Part shown: positions 18,623 through 26,411 of the stretch, piece by piece
How the letters are laid out: each line of letters starts with the position of its first letter
Numbering within the stretch: the stretch's first letter is position 1
Assembly (NCBI RefSeq): GCF_019056395.1
Contig: NZ_CP077639.1
Location: 1,676,001-1,740,000, forward strand
Source of the DNA: Terribacillus sp. DMT04
GTDB taxonomy: Bacteria > Bacillota > Bacilli > Bacillales > Amphibacillaceae
Direction of reading: 5' to 3'
Length of the DNA: 64,000 nt
Notes under the pieces: generated by a model
The model's input: only the letters and a program-made list of their open reading frames with translations
What the model was told of the DNA's origin: nothing
The model's database searches: none
Translations under genes and position numbers: made by a program

Positions 18623-18952
18623 TTGAAAAGAATTGCAGATTTGCTTCCTTTAACTCATACAACGTACTACATCCTAATGGTTTTGCGTCGGCCTTTGCAT
18701 GGTTATGGAATTATGAAAGAGGTAGAGCAAATCAGTGACGGCACCGTCAAATTAGGTCCTGGTACATTGTATGGTGTACTGAAAAAGATAGAGAAATTAC
18801 AGCTTATTCGGAAAACAGACCAGGAAGATACAAAAAAGACCTATCAGTTGACCGAATTTGGGCAGGAGCTGCTGCTGGCAGAATTTGAAAGACTTCAAAA
18901 ACTAGTAGCAATCAGTGAGAAGCAATTAGGAGGAGAACGATGGCAGAAATAA
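18623..18952 (+). CDS. PadR-family transcriptional regulator
   Basis: 109-residue winged-helix repressor of the PadR type. LLPLTHTTYYILMVL starts the helix-turn-helix, LHGYGIMKEVE is the family signature, LGPGTLYGVLKKIEK is the recognition region, and YQLTEFGQELL is the wing. The start is TTG, seven bases after GAGGAGGT. An in-frame ATG at 18578 lies inside the palindrome and before the ribosome site. The last 13 bases overlap the DUF2812 gene, so it most likely controls that gene and itself. Confidence 0.92.
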   Translation: MKRIADLLPLTHTTYYILMVLRRPLHGYGIMKEVEQISDGTVKLGPGTLYGVLKKIEKLQLIRKTDQEDTKKTYQLTEFGQELLLAEFERLQKLVAISEKQLGGERWQK

Positions 18953-19455
18953 AGAAGGTAAGAAAGTGGTTTTGGGCATGGAGTGATCAAAGAGAAGAAG
19001 TCTGGCTTCAGAAAATGGCGCAGGAAGGATGGCAGTTAGAGCGCTACAGCTGGTTTACATATTATTTTAAAGCAACATCACCGACAAAGCTGGTGTATCG
19101 TCTGGACTATCAAATAGGCTTGCAAAACCAAGAATATTTTCAGTTATTTGAGGATGATGGTTGGGAATATGTGACTGGTTTTGGTGGTTGGTTATATTTT
19201 TGTAAAGAAAGTGATGGTTCCGACAAGTTAGAGATATATTCTGATTCAGTTTCAAGAGCTTATAAATATGTAAAAGTAGCTAATTTCGTATTATTTATTT
19301 TACTGATGCAATTATTTGCTTGGTTGCCACTCTCTGCTGCGATGCCAGAATCGTTATGGGTAGTAGCTTTGTTCAGTCCAATCTATATAGTAGGTATAAT
19401 AGGGATCTATCTCCTAAGAAATAAAGCAAAGAAACTAAAAGAATATCAAATCTAG
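18940..19455 (+). CDS. DUF2812 membrane protein
   Basis: 171 residues. The N-terminal two thirds (RKWFWAWSDQREEVWLQKMAQEGW...) is the DUF2812 domain. Two hydrophobic helices follow at about 109-130 and 138-158. Such proteins are regularly encoded next to PadR regulators; the function is unknown. The ATG overlaps padR and is preceded by TTAGGAGGA within the padR coding sequence, indicating translational coupling. Confidence 0.88.
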   Translation: MAEIKKVRKWFWAWSDQREEVWLQKMAQEGWQLERYSWFTYYFKATSPTKLVYRLDYQIGLQNQEYFQLFEDDGWEYVTGFGGWLYFCKESDGSDKLEIYSDSVSRAYKYVKVANFVLFILLMQLFAWLPLSAAMPESLWVVALFSPIYIVGIIGIYLLRNKAKKLKEYQI

Positions 19456-19457
19456 AA

Positions 19458-19499
19458 ATAGAGGTTGCTCTTAAACACAAGAGCAACCTCTATTGTTTT
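19458..19499 (+). terminator. Terminator of the padR-DUF2812 operon
   Basis: A 15-base-pair perfect stem (19458-19472 with 19479-19493) with a six-base loop, then TGTTTT. Confidence 0.92.
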
Positions 19500-19533
19500 G
19501 CATTGAAATTGAAATAATAAAGTTGCATAAGTT

Positions 19534-19641
19534 GGCGGCGCCGCCGCGGTCAAAATGAGGGAAGGATACAAAATAAAGAAAAAAGAAAAAGTGAAAAAAT
19601 TGCATCAATTAACCGTCGAATTGAAAGGAATTGATGCAATT
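19534..19641. repeat. GC-rich palindrome and a 13-base inverted repeat
   Basis: The perfect 12-base palindrome GGCGGCGCCGCC lies at 19534-19545 in otherwise AT-rich sequence. It is followed by perfect 13-base inverted arms at 19598-19610 and 19629-19641. They lie just upstream of the dioxygenase promoter. A 62-codon frame across this stretch has no ribosome site and is not called. Confidence 0.5.
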
Positions 19642-19677
19642 GAAATGAAAAGCGGCATTTCTTTGATTTCTATCTAT

Positions 19678-19706
19678 TTGACACCAGCTAGTATATCAGT
19701 CATAAT
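19678..19706 (+). promoter_or_regulatory. Sigma-A promoter of the dioxygenase gene
   Basis: TTGACA (19678-19683) and CATAAT (19701-19706) with 17-base spacing. Confidence 0.8.
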
Positions 19707-19711
19707 ACTAT

Positions 19712-19729
19712 TATCTCGAATTCGAGGTA
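19712..19729 (+). promoter_or_regulatory. MhqR-type operator
   Basis: The dyad TATCTCGAATTCGAGGTA contains the perfect palindrome CTCGAATTCGAG at 19715-19726. It differs at one arm base from the MhqR box of B. subtilis (TATCTCGAATTCGAGATA). It sits at the transcription start region of a dioxygenase gene of the family MhqR controls. No mhqR gene is in the window. Confidence 0.75.
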
Positions 19730-19758
19730 ATTCCATTCTATAGGCTGGAGTGATAAAC

Positions 19759-20736
19759 ATGAATCATTTAAAAGGTATTCACCATGTAACGGCAATTACA
19801 AGCAGTGCAGAAAAAAACTATGAGTTCTTCACATATGTGCTAGGCATGCGTCTAGTTAAGAAGACAGTGAACCAAGATGATATTCAGACGTACCATTTAT
19901 TCTTTGCTGATGACAAAGGAAGTGCAGGGACAGACATGACCTTCTTCGATTTCCCTGGTATTCCGAAAGGTACGCACGGTACGAATGAAATTTTCAAAAC
20001 GGGCTTTCGTGTGCCATCCGACGCAGCGTTGGATTATTGGGTGAAACGATTTGATCGCTTGGACGTAAAACATCGTGGCGTGAAAGAACAATTTGGTATT
20101 AAAACAGTAACATTTGAAGATTTTGATGAGCAGCAATACCAGCTGATCAGCGACGAACATGATGAAGGGGTGGCATCCGGAACGCCATGGCAAGACGGAC
20201 CGGTACCGTTGGAATATGCGATTACAGGGCTTGGTCCAATTCACGTCCGGACGGCTCATATTGATTACTTCAAAGAAATGCTGGAGAAAGTGCTGCAATT
20301 CCGCCCGGTAGCACAAGAAGGATCACTATTTTTGTATGAAGTTGGCGAAGGCGGAAATGGTGCGCGCGTAATCGTTGAGCACAATACGGTTTTACCAGAT
20401 GGAAGACAAGGATACGGCACGGTGCACCATGCAGCATTCCGTGTAGAGGATCGTTCTGTGTTGGAAGAATGGATTGAACGGATGCACAGCTTTGGATTCC
20501 AAACATCCGGGTACGTGGATCGTCATTTCTTTGAATCATTATACTCACGTGTGGCTCCGCAGATTCTCTTTGAATTTGCAACTGACGGACCCGGATTCAT
20601 GGGAGACGAGCCATATGAAACACTAGGAGAAAAGCTGTCACTTCCTCCATTCCTGGAACCAGAACGAGAACGCATCGAAAAACTCGTTCGTCCAATTGAC
20701 ACGGTGCGCAGTACAAAGCGTTTTGAAAAAGAATAA
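19759..20736 (+). CDS. Ring-cleaving dioxygenase, MhqA/MhqO-like (glyoxalase fold)
   Basis: 325-residue protein with two vicinal-oxygen-chelate modules (about 3-120 and 150-280). The metal ligands expected for the family are visible: His in IHHVTAI, His in VHHAAF, and Glu in ILFEFATDGPG. B. subtilis relatives MhqA, MhqE and MhqO are induced by quinones and catechols through MhqR and are thought to open the aromatic ring. The ATG at 19759 follows GGAGTG; an in-frame GTG at 19750 lies inside that site. It is a single-gene transcript with promoter, operator and terminator all visible. Confidence 0.92.
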   Translation: MNHLKGIHHVTAITSSAEKNYEFFTYVLGMRLVKKTVNQDDIQTYHLFFADDKGSAGTDMTFFDFPGIPKGTHGTNEIFKTGFRVPSDAALDYWVKRFDRLDVKHRGVKEQFGIKTVTFEDFDEQQYQLISDEHDEGVASGTPWQDGPVPLEYAITGLGPIHVRTAHIDYFKEMLEKVLQFRPVAQEGSLFLYEVGEGGNGARVIVEHNTVLPDGRQGYGTVHHAAFRVEDRSVLEEWIERMHSFGFQTSGYVDRHFFESLYSRVAPQILFEFATDGPGFMGDEPYETLGEKLSLPPFLEPERERIEKLVRPIDTVRSTKRFEKE

Positions 20737-20752
20737 ATGATAAAAGACGTGC

Positions 20753-20783
20753 AAAAAGCTCAGATAAAAATCTGAGCTTTTTT
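20753..20783 (+). terminator. Terminator after the dioxygenase gene
   Basis: A stem of about 12 base pairs (20753-20765 with 20770-20783) ending in a T6 run. Confidence 0.9.
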
Positions 20784-20845
20784 GATGGATAGAACTTTTG
20801 AAGAAATACGTTTCGGAGTTACCAGAAAGATCATTTACACTCCAT

Positions 20846-21019
20846 TTAGAACGGAAGTCTCTGGAAAAGTGAAATGGTTACGGCTACCGTAGTTAATGTA
20901 CCCGCAGAGGTTAACGTAATTATCTTTCGCCTATTCTGTTTTTCTGACGATTTAATTAACTCTTGGGATGCCGTAATCCAGATGACTAAGGACGCCAGCG
21001 TAATCAAGCTCATGAACAT
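20846..21019 (-). CDS. Small membrane protein, 57 residues
   Basis: An intact short gene in the roughly 500-base gap before the CBS gene. It starts MFMSLITLASLVIWITASQE and has two hydrophobic stretches (about 2-17 and 34-51) separated by the basic linker KSSEKQNRRK. The minus-strand ribosome site AAAAGGAGA ends nine bases before the ATG, and TAA is at 20846-20848. Nothing else was recognised in the gap (20784-21248). No homologue comes to mind, so the function is unknown. Confidence 0.55.
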   Translation of the reverse strand: MFMSLITLASLVIWITASQELIKSSEKQNRRKIITLTSAGTLTTVAVTISLFQRLPF

Positions 21020-21248
21020 ACTGCATGTCTCCTTTTATCGGTTATAGAAAGGATGTCAGTTCTTTCGGTGTGTAGCTTCTTGGGAAAAGTAATTCTGGAT
21101 AGTCTTATACATATTTTAACATACATTTACGAACACTGGATGCTGACGGCAAATATAACAAATTTAGTTCCTGTTAATAGCGAATCAACGTGTGAAAGCG
21201 TATAATAAAGATGTAGCAAATCATCCCATACAGAAGGAAGGCTTTTAT

Positions 21249-21710
21249 ATGAAAGCAAAAGACTTCATGATTACAGACGTGATTGCAGCGAACGAACAAG
21301 ATACTGTGAAACGTGTATTGGAGATATTCGTGAATCGGCGAATCAGCGGAATGCCGATACTGGATAAAGATCGGCACATCGTCGGTGTCGTCAGTGACGG
21401 TGATATTCTGCGAGGCATTCAGCCGAAAGATGTGAGTGTCTTTAACTACTTATTAACAGTAAGCTACAGATCAGAAAAACTGGATAAGATTGTAGAAGAG
21501 TTAAAAGATCATCCGGTAATAAATCTTGCCAAAAAAAGAGGAATTGTTACCGTGTCTGAAGAGGATGAGTTAGAAGAAGTAGTGAACATTTTAGCCAAGC
21601 ATCGCTTCAAAAAGATACCTGTACTAAATGACGAAAAACAGGTGGTCGGAGTAATCAGCCGCGGCGATGTTTTACGCACTGTTCATTCTACACTGCTGGA
21701 TGCACTTTAA
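21249..21710 (+). CDS. CBS-domain-pair protein
   Basis: 153 residues built of two CBS motifs (about 1-58 and 85-150; MPILDKDRHIVGVVSDGDIL and IPVLNDEKQVVGVISRGDVL). Such pairs bind adenine nucleotides and act as energy or ligand sensors. The ATG at 21249 follows AAGGAAGG. An upstream in-frame GTG at 21192 lacks a ribosome site. It stands alone with a terminator, and the regulated partner is unknown. Confidence 0.88.
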   Translation: MKAKDFMITDVIAANEQDTVKRVLEIFVNRRISGMPILDKDRHIVGVVSDGDILRGIQPKDVSVFNYLLTVSYRSEKLDKIVEELKDHPVINLAKKRGIVTVSEEDELEEVVNILAKHRFKKIPVLNDEKQVVGVISRGDVLRTVHSTLLDAL

Positions 21711-21715
21711 AAGGC

Positions 21716-21751
21716 AAGCACTGACCTGGTTGAAAGGGTTGGTGCTTTTTT
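21716..21751 (+). terminator. Terminator after the CBS gene
   Basis: An imperfect stem (21716-21726 with 21737-21746) followed by a T run to 21751. Confidence 0.75.
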
Positions 21752-21804
21752 GTGGTACAATAAAGCTTACTAGTTTGTTAGTTTAAAAGGAGTTTTAGCT
21801 ATAT

Positions 21805-23958
21805 ATGAGTATGACTGTCATATTGGCGGAGAAGCCTTCGGTCGCGAAGAATATCGCCGATGCATTAAAAATTAAGACAAAACAAGATGGTTTCTATGAG
21901 GGGCCTAATTATATTATTACATGGGCTTTTGGTCATCTGCTTCAGCTGTATGATGCAAAAGATTATGACACCAAAATGGCGAAATGGAAACTTGACAATT
22001 TTCCATTTGTTCCGGAAACATTTCATTACAAAGTAAAATCAAATCCTCGTAACCGGGATACTGCAGATCCAGGAGCGAAAAAGCAAATCAGTATCGTTAA
22101 GCGGCTTATGCAGCGCAGAGACGTTGATAAAATTGTATCTGCTTGTGACTTTGACCGGGAAGGCCAGTTGATTGGCGACAGCATTATTCACTATATTAAG
22201 CCGAATAAACCAATATACCGGCTGCTGCTGAACGAGTGGACAGAACAAGAAGTATTGCGCGGATTGCAAAATATGCGCCCGAATACGGAATTAACACCGC
22301 TTTATGATGCAGGTATCGGACGGCAGTGGGCGGATTGGGTTATCGGGATTAATTTGACTTCTGTTGCGACACTCCGCTATCAGAGCGGACGCGGTAAAGT
22401 GCTCAATATCGGACGAGTCTTGCTGCCGACGTTAAAAATTATTTATGACCGTGATGAAGAGATTCGATTATTCAAGCCGGAGCCGTATTTCAAACTGGTA
22501 GCAACGTTCCGTACACCTGAAAAGCAATTTTATGAAGGGGTGTACAAAGCGGACAAAACGGACAAGTTCAAGGAACGAGAACCGTTACAGGCTATATTTC
22601 AGCAAATACAAGGCAAACAAGGGCAAATTAAAGACAAGCAAACAGAAGATAAAAAAGAATGGTGTCCGCCGTTATTCAACTTATCTGGTTTGCAAGGGTA
22701 TATGACCGGCAGATACAGCGGCTGGACTTCTGATAAAGTGCTGAAAGTGGCACAAACGCTTTACGAGAAAAAGTATATCACCTACCCGCGTACATCCAGT
22801 ACGGCACTGGAGGAAAGCCTTGTCGGAAAAGCTGCTGGTGTATTGAAGAAAGTAGCGGCTGGTTTACCTTATGAATCAGAAATCAAATTCACTCGGTCAA
22901 AGCGCGTTTTCAATAACAGCAAAGTATCAAGTCATAGTGCCATCATCCCAACGTATGTACTGCCAAAACGGTTAACGCCAGATCAGGAGCTTGTGTATAC
23001 AGCGATTAAGAATCGTTTTATTATGCAATTTATGCCGGTTGCTGTATACCAGGAAACAACATTGGAAACTGTCATCCCAGAAGTGTCGCTTCCAGGAAGT
23101 TTTATCTCCAAAGGTCGAATCCAGCTCGTGGATGGCTGGAAAAAGGTCGAGAAGCAGCAAACAAAAGAAACACTGCTGCCGGATGTTCAAAAAGGCATGC
23201 TCGTGGATACATGGGAAACCTCGGTTACATCTCATATGACACAGCCGCCGAAACCGCATACAGAAAAGACTTTACTGCGTGTGATGGAAACGTGCGGAAA
23301 AGGCAAACAAGAGGAAGAAGAAGTCGAGGAAGTACTGCGCGGCTTTAGCATCGGTACAGCTGCAACACGGGCAGAAACAATTAAAAAGCTAAAAGATATT
23401 CAGTATATCAGCAATAAAGGCAAAGAACTGCATGTGACAGATACAGGCAGAAAGCTCGTGAATACATTCCCAGTTAAACCTTTATTCGATTTGAACTTTA
23501 CCGGACGACTGGAGAAGACGCTGGCAGATATTGAGGATGCGAAAGTTGGCCGTGAAGAATTCCTGGAAATGATTTTTTCCTTCACAAAAGATGCTGTCCA
23601 AACGATGAAACAAGACGAAGCCGCTCCGATTCGAACCATTAAAAAACAAACATTAACATACGAAGTGCTCGGAAAATGTCCAGCATGCGGCGGCGATGTA
23701 GTAGAAGGCTATAAAGGCTTTGGCTGTAAAAACTACAAAAAATCATGCAGCTTTATCATTTGGAAAGCGGATAAATTCCTCGGTTCTATGCGGAAGAAAC
23801 CGACGAAAACCATGGTGAAAGCGTTGCTGAAAAGCGGAACAGCACATGTGAAAGGCTTGACGAGCAAGCGAGGGAAAAAATTCTCCGCTTATTTATCTTA
23901 TAAGAAAAATACAGATAATGAGTATTACAGCTGGAATATGGAATTTGAAAAGAAATAA
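21805..23958 (+). CDS. topB: DNA topoisomerase III
   Basis: 717-residue type IA topoisomerase that passes single strands and decatenates DNA. The TOPRIM domain begins VILAEKPSVAKNIADAL and has the metal motif DFDREGQLIG. The catalytic Tyr is Tyr327 in ITYPRTSST. A zinc-ribbon-like C-terminal segment (CPACGG ... CKNYKKSC) is present near residue 630. The length matches B. subtilis TopB. The ATG at 21805 is 13 bases after AAAAGGAG, a long but acceptable spacing; the second ATG at 21811 is even further away. Confidence 0.96.
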   Translation: MSMTVILAEKPSVAKNIADALKIKTKQDGFYEGPNYIITWAFGHLLQLYDAKDYDTKMAKWKLDNFPFVPETFHYKVKSNPRNRDTADPGAKKQISIVKRLMQRRDVDKIVSACDFDREGQLIGDSIIHYIKPNKPIYRLLLNEWTEQEVLRGLQNMRPNTELTPLYDAGIGRQWADWVIGINLTSVATLRYQSGRGKVLNIGRVLLPTLKIIYDRDEEIRLFKPEPYFKLVATFRTPEKQFYEGVYKADKTDKFKEREPLQAIFQQIQGKQGQIKDKQTEDKKEWCPPLFNLSGLQGYMTGRYSGWTSDKVLKVAQTLYEKKYITYPRTSSTALEESLVGKAAGVLKKVAAGLPYESEIKFTRSKRVFNNSKVSSHSAIIPTYVLPKRLTPDQELVYTAIKNRFIMQFMPVAVYQETTLETVIPEVSLPGSFISKGRIQLVDGWKKVEKQQTKETLLPDVQKGMLVDTWETSVTSHMTQPPKPHTEKTLLRVMETCGKGKQEEEEVEEVLRGFSIGTAATRAETIKKLKDIQYISNKGKELHVTDTGRKLVNTFPVKPLFDLNFTGRLEKTLADIEDAKVGREEFLEMIFSFTKDAVQTMKQDEAAPIRTIKKQTLTYEVLGKCPACGGDVVEGYKGFGCKNYKKSCSFIIWKADKFLGSMRKKPTKTMVKALLKSGTAHVKGLTSKRGKKFSAYLSYKKNTDNEYYSWNMEFEKK

Positions 23959-23966
23959 GAAAATCA

Positions 23967-24004
23967 AAAGGGCCATCTGTGCAGTGCACACATGGCTCTT
24001 TTTG
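23967..24004 (+). terminator. Terminator after topB
   Basis: A stem pairing GGGCCAT-TGTGC with GCACA-ATGGCTC, followed by TTTTT, nine bases after the topB stop. Confidence 0.85.
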
Positions 24005-24009
24005 ATACT

Positions 24010-24215
24010 ATTCGTTAACAGCTGAAACTTGATTGGCAGTTCTTCCATCTGCCTTAGTCAGACCGCTGATGGCCATCTTTTTCGCTTGATTCACTTCAGA
24101 ATCAAAGATAGCAATGTTTTCTTGCTGGCGGTTTGGAGTAGCTGATTTCCAATAGCAATACTGCCAAGCTGATAAAGCCAGCGCAATACAATTTGAGATA
24201 CATATTAATTTGCTG
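24010..24215 (-). pseudogene. Possible decayed coding fragment
   Basis: The gap 24005-24559 has no intact gene. On the minus strand a frame of about 65 codons ends at a TAG near 24010 and reads a hydrophobic lead followed by a polar tail (ENIAIFDSEVNQAKKMAISG, then LTKADGRTANQVSAVNE). That resembles an export signal plus mature start, but it lacks an ATG and a ribosome site. It is reported as a possible remnant only. Confidence 0.2.
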
Positions 24216-24257
24216 CAATATTAGCGAGTACAGGATTTTGCCAAACTTTAAACCTAA

Positions 24258-24392
24258 GTCTGTCCAAACGGCATTAACCATACTAAGAACGTGCTACAAC
24301 TTCTGTTACCTTTCAAAACCAAGGAAGGTGAACAAACAACCGTAAAAACTCCCGCTCAAAGATTAGGAATAACAGATAAGAATTTTCTTTAG
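24258..24392 (+). pseudogene. C-terminal remnant of a transposase-like protein
   Basis: A 44-codon open stretch between an in-frame TAA (24255-24257) and a TAG (24390-24392). It reads ...LLLPFKTKEGEQTTVKTPAQ then RLGITDKNFL. The TPAQRLGI-type ending is common at the C-terminus of insertion-sequence transposases. No start, no ribosome site and no terminal repeats were found. It is taken as the scar of an old insertion. Confidence 0.35.
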
Positions 24393-24483
24393 GAAATATC
24401 TTATATCTATGTTAATTCACTTAAAGAAAATTGAACTGTTTTTTGAAGGTAAATGGAAAATCTTGTGTTAGAATATATTAACG

Positions 24484-24515
24484 GCAGTTTAGTGCAATAG
24501 CAATGATTAAACTGC
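24484..24515 (+). repeat. Inverted repeat before a small membrane protein gene
   Basis: Eight-base arms GCAGTTTA (24484-24491) and TAAACTGC (24508-24515), 45 bases before the start codon. It could be an operator or a leader hairpin. Confidence 0.4.
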
Positions 24516-24559
24516 TATTCAACAAATGATTCAGATTGCTTATAGAAAGGAGTAGTGTG

Positions 24560-24760
24560 ATGGGGTTTTGGTACTTACTATTGCTTTTGATAGGTATTGT
24601 TTTTATTATTTTGGGTCTTATGAAAAAGGGTGTGCCTGCGGCTGTTAAAGTCGTTATATTGCTATTTGTTTTTGGAGTTCTATTTATCGTTATTTCAGTG
24701 TTTATGTTTCTTCCTGGTAGTGATGAGATTGTTGCAGAACTGCTGCAATTAGATTGGTAA
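24560..24760 (+). CDS. Small membrane protein, 66 residues
   Basis: Two hydrophobic helices (about 3-22 and 31-54) joined by MKKGVPAAVK, with an acidic tail. The ATG at 24560 follows AAAGGAGTAGTGTG; the frame also runs back to 24536, before that site. Function unknown. The gap that follows (24761-25154) holds the terminator below and otherwise only AT-rich sequence in which no gene was recognised. Confidence 0.6.
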   Translation: MGFWYLLLLLIGIVFIILGLMKKGVPAAVKVVILLFVFGVLFIVISVFMFLPGSDEIVAELLQLDW

Positions 24761-24881
24761 TTTCTTATTCAATATGTCAATTTACAGCAATCGGGCGCGA
24801 TTTTTGAATAAGATGTGGAATGATGTTCTTAAATTAAAAGGTGCGTTAATTGAATAAAATGCCATTTAAAATCATAGGAAA

Positions 24882-24911
24882 AGGAGCTTCGATAATTAAG
24901 CTCCTCTTTTT
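24882..24911 (+). terminator. Stem-loop terminator
   Basis: AGGAGCTT (24882-24889) pairs with AAGCTCCT (24898-24905), followed by CTTTTT. It lies 120 bases after the small membrane protein gene. Confidence 0.75.
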
Positions 24912-25154
24912 GCGTAGGTTTTAATGTTAATTTATAAGTTATTTCAAGTGTTAGTTACTAAATATAGGCTCTGTTTCCGTTGATTTTTTGTGTTTTGTAC
25001 TCCTAAACTGAACCTGTTATTTGCCTACTATATAATTTAAATTTATGCCCTCAAAACCCTCGTAGAAACACCTTCTAATTTCCCTTCTGTTCGCTTATAC
25101 TTAATCATACAGAACCTAACAGGAATAAAGGACCATGTCGGAAGTATGAGATAG

Positions 25155-26306
25155 ATGAAAAGAGGAAGTGCTGTGGCCACGATAACAATGCTGGAATCAA
25201 AAGTAAAGGAACTGTCAAAAATGCTGGAAGCCTTAAAGGAATTAAACGCTGCTATCGATTTGCAGGATGTATTCCAAGGCATACTTGATCAAATGGTAAT
25301 GATTGTGGAAGCAGAAGCGGCGATTTTATGGATGCCAGACAATGAAAGAAAGCAAATCAGCGCAAAGGCGGCAGTTGGCTTGGCAGCTGAGCGTCTTCCA
25401 GATTTAACGCTGGCAGAAGGAGAAGGCATTGTCGGTAAAGTGATTCAGAATAGAGACACAGATTTTATAGACAATGCTGGAGAAGCTCTGCCAGCTTGTA
25501 GCACTGCGTATCTTGATCAGCACGCCACCTCGCTTTTAACCGTGCCTTTGCAAGCTAAGGGAAATGTATTAGGTGCAATTCAGCTGATGAATAGGAAGAA
25601 CGGACGCTTCTTTTGTCAACGCAATATAAAACTTGTCGTGATGCTGGCTGAGCAATCTGCTTTGTCGTTACACAATAGTCAGATGTACGATGAGCTGTAT
25701 AAGATGTTCGTCAGCATGATTCGAATGCTTGCAGAAGCGCTTGATGCACGTGATCCGCTGACAAAAGGGCATTCAGAGCGTGTGGCGCGTTATGCTTGGC
25801 TGATCGGAAAAAGGTTAAAACTTGATTCTCAGATGTGCTTTGAGCTTTATCAGGCAGCTATTTTGCATGATATCGGCAAGATTGGAATTGAAGACCGGAT
25901 ATTACGAAAAACAACTGGATTGACGGACAGTGAGTTTGAACTAATGAAGAAGCACACAGAAATTGGAGCACGTATTCTTTCCGCTATTAAACCGAATCGC
26001 TTCTTTCAGAAATCAATTGATACCGCTATGCTGCATCACGAACGGATGGATGGCAGCGGCTATCCAAAACAGCTGAAAGGTGAGCAAATACCATTATTCG
26101 CCCGTATTGTCGGTGTTGCAGATGCCTTCGATGCTATGACTACGGAACGGACGTACAGTAAGGGCATGTCTGCCAAACATGCAGCAGCTGAATTGATTCG
26201 CTGCAAGGACAGTTTGTTTGACCCGGACATTGTTGACATCTTTATTGGTATTTTAGAAGATTGTTCTTATGATCTCGAATCGGTTCCAAGAACAGACGCG
26301 GGATAA
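25155..26306 (+). CDS. GAF-HD-GYP signalling protein (putative c-di-GMP phosphodiesterase)
   Basis: 383 residues. A short coiled coil is followed by a GAF sensor domain (about 20-170) and an HD-GYP domain (about 185-375). The domain shows the metal motifs HSERVARYAW, ILHDIGKIGI and HHERMDGSGYP, so the GYP signature is complete. HD-GYP proteins hydrolyse cyclic di-GMP or related dinucleotides; the signal bound by GAF is unknown. Either the ATG at 25155 or a GTG at 25173 (five bases after AGAGGAA) could be the start. It is a single gene followed by a terminator. Confidence 0.88.
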   Translation: MKRGSAVATITMLESKVKELSKMLEALKELNAAIDLQDVFQGILDQMVMIVEAEAAILWMPDNERKQISAKAAVGLAAERLPDLTLAEGEGIVGKVIQNRDTDFIDNAGEALPACSTAYLDQHATSLLTVPLQAKGNVLGAIQLMNRKNGRFFCQRNIKLVVMLAEQSALSLHNSQMYDELYKMFVSMIRMLAEALDARDPLTKGHSERVARYAWLIGKRLKLDSQMCFELYQAAILHDIGKIGIEDRILRKTTGLTDSEFELMKKHTEIGARILSAIKPNRFFQKSIDTAMLHHERMDGSGYPKQLKGEQIPLFARIVGVADAFDAMTTERTYSKGMSAKHAAAELIRCKDSLFDPDIVDIFIGILEDCSYDLESVPRTDAG

Positions 26307-26331
26307 TATCTATATATAGTGAACGTTAGCA

Positions 26332-26360
26332 GGATCAGACTTGGTGTCTGGTCCTTTTTG
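26332..26360 (+). terminator. Terminator after the HD-GYP gene
   Basis: A nine-base-pair stem (26332-26340 with 26346-26354, one G-U pair) and a T5 run. Confidence 0.85.
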
Positions 26361-26411
26361 TTTACATGCTTTCGTACAGGGTAGAAATAAGAAGGCGAAA
26401 GGATGATAAAC

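Noticed and set aside
19555-19743. 62-codon plus-strand frame between the DUF2812 and dioxygenase genes
   Set aside because: No ribosome site; it contains the inverted repeat, the dioxygenase promoter and the MhqR-type operator, so it is most likely non-coding.
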